From Anaerolineae bacterium (lineage in GTDB: Bacteria > Chloroflexota > Anaerolineae > B4-G1 > DUEL01), in contig JAOZPF010000016.1 of NCBI GenBank assembly GCA_029932895.1, positions 3,488 through 18,637 of the forward strand: a stretch of 15,150 nucleotides of DNA. Reading direction: 5' to 3'. The notes under the pieces are model-generated. The model worked only from the letters and a program-made list of their open reading frames with translations. It was not told where the DNA came from and made no database searches. The position numbers were made by a program, and so were the translations under genes. Shown here piece after piece: positions 7,011 to 13,336 of the stretch. The number at the start of each line of letters is the position of its first letter. Positions within the stretch are counted from its first letter, which is position 1.

Positions 7011-8435
7011 CTACTGGGCGGGGTTGAAATAGTTGTATGTGGCGGTGGCGATCCTGCCGACCAGGGGATTGGAGACGTCCCATTCCAGCCACTGTGGGTG
7101 GTAGAGAAAGACGACCAGGACAAAGTCGCCGCCGGGGCTAAAGACGATGGCGGCATCGCCGTGAGTGTCGCCGATCCAGCCATGCTTGTGCGCCACCGCC
7201 GTGTCGGGCGGGATCCCGGTCTCGATGAGGCTGTTGATCTTGTTCTGGGACATTACATCCAGCATATCTTGGCACTCGCCTGTTGTGAACGCGCCCGGAT
7301 AAGCGACCATCAGGGCGCCTCCGCCCTTGCTGCACTGATAGATCATTTCCAGGAGAAGCCCCATGTCCTGGGCTGTCGTCTGCATATATGGGTCGGGCCT
7401 GGTGTTCAGGTCGGTGCGCGAGTTGGCTGGCGTGACGATCGTGGGGGGGATGACCTCTTCGTCGTACGGCGTGGCCATAAAGGTATTGATCAGCCCCAGA
7501 TAGTGCATCGAATTGGTGAGGTTTTCAACCCCCTGGTAACCATCCCCATTGCCGATCACATCCCGTAGCAGCAGATTAGCGGTAAAGTTACCGCTGAGGG
7601 TCATCGTCTCGGTGAGCAGGCGGGTCTCTTCGATGTTGAGCTCGCGGTCCAGCGTGCGGTATGTCTCTACCATCACCGCGATCTTGACGATGCTCAACCC
7701 AGCATAGGCGACACCGGGATTGATCTCTAGTTCTTCGCCCGTCTGCAGGTCCTTGACGAAAACGCTGGGGATGCCGTCGAAATCGGCCAGCAGGCTGTCG
7801 AGCATCGCCTGTAGCTGCTCCATCTCCAGGGGTGGCGCTTCCTTCACATTCACCGGTAAATCGACCTGGCGGTCGACGGCAGAGAGGAGCGCGGCGGCGA
7901 TCTGCTGACGGGCCGCCTCCCGGTCTATCTCGTAGCCGGGCTGTCCGGCGCGGAAGGTCAGGGCATCGGGCAGCGGGACGGGTGGTTGCGGGGGACGGTC
8001 GTATTGCTGGGCCACGCGGTTCAGAAAACCATCCAACCGGTCGGGAGAATAGGTCACCAGGGGGGGCAGGTCCACCGGTTGTGGCGACTGGCGCAGCAGA
8101 AAGGTGACAAAGCCGTCCAAGCTCTTGCGCCCGGCAATTCCCTCCTCGATAGCCTGGCGGGTTCCCTCCACGTCAAAGCTCAGGGCCACGCTTTCCGGCG
8201 TCAGGGCCAGGGTTTGCCCTTGGTAGGAGAGCTGGACCGGTTGGGCATACGTGGCAGCCAGCGCTTCCAGCGCCTGGTCCACCGTCATTCCCTCCACATC
8301 CAACCCAGCCACGGTGATGCCAGCCGGCAGTGTTTTCAGGCTGGTCTGGTAGGTGATGAACTGCCAGATCAGCAAGGCCAGGAGGACGCCGGCCATGATC
8401 AGGATGAACAGGCCCCACCTGCTTCTTCGTCGCAC
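7011..8435 (-). CDS. Membrane-anchored serine hydrolase with beta-lactamase/transpeptidase fold
   Basis: This 474-aa protein has an N-terminal membrane anchor (about 9-28, after the basic MRRRSRW), so its body lies outside the membrane. Residues about 38-200 resemble the peptidoglycan-binding repeat domain found with VanW/YoaR proteins (ITVAGLDVEGMTVDQALEAL, 40-59). The C-terminal half resembles class A beta-lactamases (PenP/COG2367): SxxK is S248-I-V-K251, SxN is S281-G-N283, and the KTG-box equivalent is K417-H-G419. The Glu166-xx-Asn signature that deacylates beta-lactams in class A enzymes is not evident in the loop at 325-350, so it may act on peptidoglycan or bind substrate; this is inference. 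The GTG start at 8435 follows AAGGGAG. It has its own promoter and faces the DUF4332 gene tail to tail. Confidence 0.8.
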   Translation of the reverse strand: MRRRSRWGLFILIMAGVLLALLIWQFITYQTSLKTLPAGITVAGLDVEGMTVDQALEALAATYAQPVQLSYQGQTLALTPESVALSFDVEGTRQAIEEGIAGRKSLDGFVTFLLRQSPQPVDLPPLVTYSPDRLDGFLNRVAQQYDRPPQPPVPLPDALTFRAGQPGYEIDREAARQQIAAALLSAVDRQVDLPVNVKEAPPLEMEQLQAMLDSLLADFDGIPSVFVKDLQTGEELEINPGVAYAGLSIVKIAVMVETYRTLDRELNIEETRLLTETMTLSGNFTANLLLRDVIGNGDGYQGVENLTNSMHYLGLINTFMATPYDEEVIPPTIVTPANSRTDLNTRPDPYMQTTAQDMGLLLEMIYQCSKGGGALMVAYPGAFTTGECQDMLDVMSQNKINSLIETGIPPDTAVAHKHGWIGDTHGDAAIVFSPGGDFVLVVFLYHPQWLEWDVSNPLVGRIATATYNYFNPAQ

Positions 8436-8468
8436 GATGTTTTTCTCCCTTCAGAGAGTAGCGGGCGG

Positions 8469-8497
8469 ATTATAGCACAGGCGTGACCAAGTGCCAA
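8469..8497 (-). promoter_or_regulatory. Probable sigma70-type promoter of the serine hydrolase gene
   Basis: On the minus strand TTGGCA (8492-8497) and a perfect TATAAT (8469-8474) are separated by 17 nt. A TGC directly before the -10 box gives the extended -10 form. Transcription would begin near 8462, leaving a leader of about 27 nt. It lies just past the kinase stop codon, so the hydrolase can be expressed independently of the kinase. Confidence 0.78.
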
Positions 8498-8513
8498 CAG
8501 ACGTTGTTCCCCA

Positions 8514-11500
8514 TCAGGGGTTGGCCTTGGGGAGGGTGAAGGAGAATGTACTTCCTTTCCTCAGTTGACTTTTCACCGCCACCTTTCCGCCGTGGCTCTC
8601 GATGATGAGCTTGACGATGGCGAGGCCCAGGCCCGCGCCACCGAACCGGCGCTGCGCGGAGCCGTCCACCTGGTAGAAACGATCAAAGATGCGGGTGAGT
8701 TGATCGGCCGGAATGCCGATACCGCTATCAGAGATCTCGGTTCGCAGGAAATTTCCCTCCTCGCGCACTCGCATGCGGATCGTTCCACCGTCGAGGCTGA
8801 ATTTGATGGCATTGGCGAGCAGGTTGTCAAAGACCTGGCTGATGCGGGGCCCGTCAGCCAGCACCAAAGGCAGCCCCTCCGGGATGTCGGCCTGGAGAGT
8901 GATGTCGGCCTCTGTTGCCTCCGCCCGGCAGTCCTCCAGCGCCTCGCGTGCCAGTTGGGCCAGGTCGATAGGTTGGCGGTTCAGCGTTTCCGCGCTGACG
9001 ATTTGCAGCGTCACGATGTCGCTCACCAGGCGGGTGAGGTGATCGGTCTTGCGGGCCACCACCTCCAGGCTATTGCGCTGTATGTCAGTCACCGGCCCCA
9101 GTTGCCCATCTAGGAAGAGTTGGACGTATCCTTTGACAAAGGTGAGCGGTGTGCGCATCTCGTGGGAGACATTTTGGATCATCTCGTCCTTCATCTTGTC
9201 CAGTTCCTGGAGCCGGGCGTAAGCTTCCTCGAGGTCTAGGGCGTGCTCTCGCACCTCCTCGTACAGTTGGGCGTTCTCCACAGCCGCTCCCACCTGGTTG
9301 GCGATGGCGAGGAGCAGCGTGATCTCCCGCTGAACAAAGCGGTGGCGGGTGTGGCTCATCGCGCTGAGGACGCCGACGACCTTGCCCCGCGAGTGCATAG
9401 GAACGAGGACCATGGCCTGAACCTGTTCGCGGGCAAAGTCACTCACCGCCAGACGGGGGTCCCGGCTGACATCGCCGGTGACCAACACCTTGCCCGTGCG
9501 GACGACCTCGCCGGACAGTCCTTTGCCCAACGGGACGCGCATCCCCAGGTGGGAGAACCGCAGTCCTCTCTGCGCGCGGAGGACCAGTTCTGCGTTTTTC
9601 TCGTCCACCAGGCTGATCCCCGAAGCCTCTATGGAGAGCATATGGGTCACGGCCTCTGTTGCTCCGTCCAGGACCTCCTGGAGCTCCAGGGAGCGGCCCA
9701 GGCGGGCGGCGACGGTGTTGAGGGCGGATAGTTCCTCAGCCCGGCGGCGGGTCTCGGCATAGAGGCGAGCATTCTGCAGGGCCACGGCTACCTGTTCGGC
9801 CATAGTCTGAGCGGTGTAGGTGTCCTGTTCGTCAAAGCTGTTGGGCTGCTTCCGCTGCAGGTCCAGCACGCCCACAGTCACGTTGCCGATCCGCAGCGGG
9901 ACAGCCAACTCGGAACTGGCGCGGTGATGGTCGGGGAACGGCGCAAAGTACCGCTCGTCCAGGCTCGTGTTATTGACCAACAGCGGTTTCCCGGTTCGGG
10001 CCACCCAGCCCATGATGCCCACGTTCATCGGTTGGCGGTAATTATCAGGTGTGGCATCTGCCCAGGTTCCGGCCTTTCCGCCCAGATACAGGCTTTTTGA
10101 GCGGTCGTCCACCAGCATCAAGAGGACGCTGTCGTAACCAAAGTGCTGGTGGATGGTTTGCGCCACGGTGGGCAGCAGTCGTTTAGGGGAGAGGATCGCG
10201 TTGGCCTGACGGGCCATCTTGTTCAGGAGCGAAGACTGCACGGCGCGCCTCCGCTCTTGTTCATACAGACGTGCGTTCTCCACGGCGATAGCGACTTGGC
10301 TGGCGACAGCGCTGAGGAAATCAATGTCCTGCTGGCTGTAGGCGTTGACCTGTTCGCTCTGGACGGAGAGAGCGCCGATGACCTGCTCCCCGATCGTGAG
10401 AGGGACTATGACCAGGGAACTGGGGTGGGCTGCGCCTATTGTGATCGACTCGACGCCGGGGGGCATAGCGCCTGCCCGGTCCATCTCGTTGATGAGCAGC
10501 GGCTTGCCCTGGTGCAGCACCCAACCGACAAGCCCTCTTTCTCCGATCTCTTGGTCGTAGAAATGTTGTTCTCTTTCGATGACGACGGGTAGCCGGATCG
10601 TGCCGCGCTCGGGGTTCCAGAGAGCGATGTAGAAAATAGTGGCGTCGATGAACCGGCTGATCTGTTGGTGCACCACCTGGGCCAGCTCGCGCTGGTCGAG
10701 GACGGCGGTGATCGCTCTGCCGATCTCGTACAGGGCGGCGAGTTCTGTGAGCTGGCGGCGCTGCGTCTCGTGCAGGTGGGCGTTCTCGATGGCATTGGCG
10801 AGCTGGTCGGCCATAGCCTGCATAGCGGTGACATCGTCGTGGGAGAAGGCGGCGGGCTTGGCCGATTGGATCGTCATGGCTCCGATGAGCTGACCCCGGC
10901 TGGTGAGGGGCAGGGCCACTTCGGAGCGGGTCAGTGGGAGCAGTGGGTTGTCGAAGCGGACGGCCTCTTTGCCCACGTCGAGGGCGACGCGGGCCTGGTG
11001 GTGGGCTGTACACCAGCCGACCATCGAGGAGCCACCCACTTGAAGTTTGTGTCCCTGCTCCAGCATTTTCGCGCCGGCCTCGCCTGTGCCGGCGCGGAGA
11101 GTGGCCCACTCGCCGCCCTCGTCCACCAGGAAGATGCCGACGTAATAGAGCTCGAACCGTTCGCGGATGAGTTCCACGCTCTGGGATAGGAGCATCTCGA
11201 CATCGAGGATGGCGGTGGTATGGCGGGAGATCTCGGCTGCTGTCCGCAACTGGAGTGCGTGTCGCTGCGCCTGAGCGAGAAGGCGGACGTTCTCCATCGC
11301 CGCCGCCACCTGCCCCGCCAGTGTCATAGCCAGGTTCATCTCCTGGGGAGAGAGCTGGCGTTCTCGGCGCCGGTCTTCCAGTTCGATCACGCCAATACTC
11401 TGCCCCTGGCAGACCATGGGGAGGATGACAAGTGTTTGGATGTCGTGCTTGCGCATATATGCCCGCTCGTGACGGTCACCTGTCTGGGTGTCCAGGGTGA

Positions 11501-12137
11501 CCTGGAGGGGGGTGTGGCTTGTCATTGCCTCTCTGGTGGCGGGGTAGTCGCCGAGGTAGAATGACGTATCGCCCGACCGGGGGGTGAAGGTCCTCTCGTC
11601 GGGGTCATAGATCAGGTCGGCGACGACGTGCAGGATTTCCTCCCCCGGGTCCCAGGTCGAGATGCTGGCTTCCTGCATGCCGAGGGCCTGGATAAACTGC
11701 CGGGCGGCGATGTTCCCCAGTTCCTCCGGGTTCGCGGCTGTTGCTATGGCCTGCGTCAGTTCGAACAACTGGTTAAGGGTATACACCTGCCACTGTGTCT
11801 GCCGCGGGCTGGTTTCATTCAGCAGTGCGTTCAAGATGAGCGGCAGGTAGGAGAGGCGGGCGCGGTCTTTGGGCAGACACCATCGCGCCCCGTGTTCGAG
11901 GGCCTGAGCTTGTTCTTTTTTGCTGTCCGGCTGGATGAGGGCGACAAATGTTGTAGGAGGGTTGTCGAGGGGAAAAAAGCTGATATCGACGAGAAGCAGG
12001 TCGTCCCTGCTCCACGGTGGGGGGGAGCTCACGTGATCCAGTTCCGTGGCGTGGAGGTCGGCCCGACGGACGGCCTCCGCTGCGTGCTGGCGGAAAACCG
12101 GGTCAGAATCGACAATCCAAACCGTGGGGCTGATCAT
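8514..12137 (-). CDS. Multi-GAF sensor histidine kinase with N-terminal receiver-like domain
   Basis: This 1207-aa soluble kinase begins with a receiver-like domain (1-110). It keeps Asp10, a possible phospho-acceptor Asp51 (LLLVDIS) and Lys90 (CLPKD), but the paired acidic site is VDSDP rather than VDDDP. Five GAF domains follow (about 122-290, 293-460, 463-630, 634-800, 803-960), each ending in a variant of QVAxAxENARLYE. A coiled linker (960-985) leads to the HisKA box with His992 (NVSHEMRTPL). The ATPase domain has the N box DNLLANAIKF (1104-1113), G1 DSGIGIP (1137-1143), F box IFDRFYQ and G2 GGAGLGLAI (1166-1174). No membrane segment is seen, so it probably senses cytoplasmic ligands or redox state; none can be named. 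The frame is open to 12344, but the ATG at 12137 follows AAAGGGAG and starts the receiver fold, while the upstream residues are Pro-rich nonsense crossing the promoter. No response regulator is adjacent. Confidence 0.92.
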   Translation of the reverse strand: MISPTVWIVDSDPVFRQHAAEAVRRADLHATELDHVSSPPPWSRDDLLLVDISFFPLDNPPTTFVALIQPDSKKEQAQALEHGARWCLPKDRARLSYLPLILNALLNETSPRQTQWQVYTLNQLFELTQAIATAANPEELGNIAARQFIQALGMQEASISTWDPGEEILHVVADLIYDPDERTFTPRSGDTSFYLGDYPATREAMTSHTPLQVTLDTQTGDRHERAYMRKHDIQTLVILPMVCQGQSIGVIELEDRRRERQLSPQEMNLAMTLAGQVAAAMENVRLLAQAQRHALQLRTAAEISRHTTAILDVEMLLSQSVELIRERFELYYVGIFLVDEGGEWATLRAGTGEAGAKMLEQGHKLQVGGSSMVGWCTAHHQARVALDVGKEAVRFDNPLLPLTRSEVALPLTSRGQLIGAMTIQSAKPAAFSHDDVTAMQAMADQLANAIENAHLHETQRRQLTELAALYEIGRAITAVLDQRELAQVVHQQISRFIDATIFYIALWNPERGTIRLPVVIEREQHFYDQEIGERGLVGWVLHQGKPLLINEMDRAGAMPPGVESITIGAAHPSSLVIVPLTIGEQVIGALSVQSEQVNAYSQQDIDFLSAVASQVAIAVENARLYEQERRRAVQSSLLNKMARQANAILSPKRLLPTVAQTIHQHFGYDSVLLMLVDDRSKSLYLGGKAGTWADATPDNYRQPMNVGIMGWVARTGKPLLVNNTSLDERYFAPFPDHHRASSELAVPLRIGNVTVGVLDLQRKQPNSFDEQDTYTAQTMAEQVAVALQNARLYAETRRRAEELSALNTVAARLGRSLELQEVLDGATEAVTHMLSIEASGISLVDEKNAELVLRAQRGLRFSHLGMRVPLGKGLSGEVVRTGKVLVTGDVSRDPRLAVSDFAREQVQAMVLVPMHSRGKVVGVLSAMSHTRHRFVQREITLLLAIANQVGAAVENAQLYEEVREHALDLEEAYARLQELDKMKDEMIQNVSHEMRTPLTFVKGYVQLFLDGQLGPVTDIQRNSLEVVARKTDHLTRLVSDIVTLQIVSAETLNRQPIDLAQLAREALEDCRAEATEADITLQADIPEGLPLVLADGPRISQVFDNLLANAIKFSLDGGTIRMRVREEGNFLRTEISDSGIGIPADQLTRIFDRFYQVDGSAQRRFGGAGLGLAIVKLIIESHGGKVAVKSQLRKGSTFSFTLPKANP

Positions 12138-12177
12138 ACTCCCTTTCCCTCGCGTCCCGAGTTGCCTGTGCCGTCGG

Positions 12178-12194
12178 GCTGCACCGGGTGCTGC
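12178..12194. promoter_or_regulatory. Imperfect 17-nt dyad at the kinase transcription start
   Basis: GCTGCACCGGGTGCTGC is symmetrical about 12186, with one mismatched pair (7 of 8 pairs). It starts about one base after the transcription start inferred from the adjacent -10 box. That is a usual place for a repressor operator, and it could also fold at the 5' end of the leader. No regulator is known for it. Confidence 0.3.
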
Positions 12195-12201
12195 TGTTAT
12201 T

Positions 12202-12230
12202 ATTCTACCATAGGCTGCTGGTTGCGCCAA
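12202..12230 (-). promoter_or_regulatory. Probable sigma70-type promoter of the kinase gene
   Basis: On the minus strand TTGGCG (12225-12230) and TAGAAT (12202-12207) are separated by 17 nt, with TGG directly before the -10 box (extended -10 form). The start would be near 12195, giving a leader of about 58 nt before the ATG at 12137. The -35 box begins 4 nt after the HAD gene's stop codon. No terminator separates the two genes, so read-through from the efp-side operon is possible. Confidence 0.72.
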
Positions 12231-12234
12231 GAGG

Positions 12235-12999
12235 TCAGGTGTTGGACTTGACCCAGTGGGCAAAGTCGGCCAGGCTGCCCTGACCGGTGGGGGGGGCTTC
12301 TTCGGCGGGAGAGGGCTGATCGGGCGCGGCGATCCAGTAGGCACTCATTCCGCTCGCCATCGCGGGCCGGATGTCCATTGCCCAATCGTCGCCGACGACG
12401 AGGCACGTTTCTGGTTGCTGACCCAGTTGCCTGGCGATCTCCAGGTAGTAGGCACGGTGGGGCTTGGTGGCGTGCATGTTCTCATAGCTGGTGATCAGGC
12501 GGTAGGGGAACTCGCTGGCAGGTACCCCGGCCCACTCCAATCGCTGCTCGATGGCGGCGCGTGGGAAATGGGGGTTGGTGGCGATGGCGACCTGAAAACC
12601 ATGGGCAAAGACCCAATCCATCACGGGGCGGGCGCTCGGGCGGGGGTGTGTCAGGCGGCGGAGCTGGGGAAAATGGACGGCGTAAAAGTGTTCGAAGCGA
12701 GGTTCCAGCTCTGCCCTAGTGTACCCCAGAGCAGGGAAGAATGTGGCGTCGAACACCTCCATATTGGTGCGGTGGGGGTCGGTGTTGATGGTCATCTCTT
12801 CTGTGGCGCGCAGCAGGTGGCGGACGAACGTCTCGGCGGGGAACGTGGCATCTCTTTTCCCACCCAGGATGTCGGCAATATCGGCGGGGAACAGGTCGGC
12901 CATATACTGGCTCAGGGCGGCGAGGTAGGCTGGAACGAACTGTTCCATCCCGTTATCCAGTAGAGTGTCGTCGAGATCGAAAAGGATAGCGTGGATCAT
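12235..12999 (-). CDS. HAD-superfamily hydrolase (phosphatase-like)
   Basis: This 254-aa protein is a haloacid dehalogenase superfamily hydrolase, most of which remove phosphate from small metabolites through an aspartyl-phosphate. Motif I is FDLDDTLLD (7-15), with nucleophile Asp8 and acid/base Asp10. Motif II is the Thr in IATNPHF, motif III the Lys in MHATKPHRAYY and motif IV VVGDDWAMDI. A helical cap of about 100 residues lies between motifs I and II, as in subclass C1. The substrate cannot be told. The ATG at 12999 follows GGAGGTGGGAG and overlaps the upstream cysteine-rich gene as ATGA, so the two are translationally coupled; the longer open frame to 13263 is shadow. A run of eight C (G8 on the plus strand, 12289-12296) lies in the Pro-rich C-terminal tail. 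Confidence 0.9.
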   Translation of the reverse strand: MIHAILFDLDDTLLDNGMEQFVPAYLAALSQYMADLFPADIADILGGKRDATFPAETFVRHLLRATEEMTINTDPHRTNMEVFDATFFPALGYTRAELEPRFEHFYAVHFPQLRRLTHPRPSARPVMDWVFAHGFQVAIATNPHFPRAAIEQRLEWAGVPASEFPYRLITSYENMHATKPHRAYYLEIARQLGQQPETCLVVGDDWAMDIRPAMASGMSAYWIAAPDQPSPAEEAPPTGQGSLADFAHWVKSNT

Positions 13000-13334
13000 T
13001 CTCCCACCTCCTCGGGGGACAGGATGCTCGCCGCCTCTGGATGACAGCGGCCACAGCCGATGTAGGGATTCTTCACCGGCTCGTTGTATTGGGCACAGTA
13101 GGCCCGCACCTCTACCCGCCGCCGCAGCCAGCGCCGGACCAGGTGAGCGCTCAGCGTCATGTGGGGGCAGCCGTTGGCGCGCAGAATGTCGGGGACCGGA
13201 CAGATGGTGCAGGTGCGTGGCTCCCATGCCAGAGGCGTGCTGTTCCGGCCCAGGAGTCGGCACTCTTGTATAGCGCGGCCGCGGTTAAAGTCCTCGTAAT
13301 AGTAACGGCATTCCTTGCCGGCGGGCGTGCGCAT
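12996..13334 (-). CDS. Uncharacterised cysteine-rich protein (eight Cys), possible metal or Fe-S protein
   Basis: I do not recognise a named family. The 112-aa product has eight cysteines: C9, C25, C42, C45, C56, C80, C94 and C97. They include two CxxC pairs (CTIC 42-45 and CGRC 94-97) and nearby histidines (H58, H64, H98). Distinct stretches are CRYYYEDFNRGR (9-20), IQECRLL (22-28), CPVPDILRANGCPHM (45-59) and the basic RRWLRRRVEVR (67-77). The number and spacing would suit an Fe-S cluster or structural zinc sites, but this is inference. No signal peptide or membrane helix is seen, so it is cytoplasmic. The ATG follows GAGGAGG and is 2 nt after the CDF transporter stop; its stop overlaps the HAD start. 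Tight coupling on both sides and strong ribosome sites support a real gene, and the position behind a metal exporter hints at metal handling. Confidence 0.82.
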   Translation of the reverse strand: MRTPAGKECRYYYEDFNRGRAIQECRLLGRNSTPLAWEPRTCTICPVPDILRANGCPHMTLSAHLVRRWLRRRVEVRAYCAQYNEPVKNPYIGCGRCHPEAASILSPEEVGE

Positions 13335-13336
13335 CG

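Noticed and set aside
8494..8524. Possible terminator (CCCC ATCA GGGG with outer CCAAC/GTTGG) after the kinase
   Set aside because: The stem is short and overlaps the stop codon and the next gene's -35 box; no T-tract follows.
9243..9731. Long plus-strand open frames opposite the kinase (also at 8565-9113, 10665-11189 and 11628-12251)
   Set aside because: They are antisense shadows of a GC-rich gene, lack recognisable domains and good ribosome sites, and the minus-strand protein is clearly real.
12138..12344. Upstream extension of the kinase frame
   Set aside because: It is Pro/Arg-rich, overlaps the HAD gene and crosses the predicted promoter; the ATG at 12137 has a strong ribosome site and begins the receiver fold.
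13000..13263. Upstream extension of the HAD frame
   Set aside because: It overlaps the cysteine-rich gene; motif I begins right after the ATG at 12999, which has its own ribosome site.
12996..13334. Treating the 112-aa cysteine-rich frame as a shadow
   Set aside because: It has its own GAGGAGG site, a 2-nt and a 4-nt junction with its neighbours, and ordered CxxC motifs, so I kept it as a gene.
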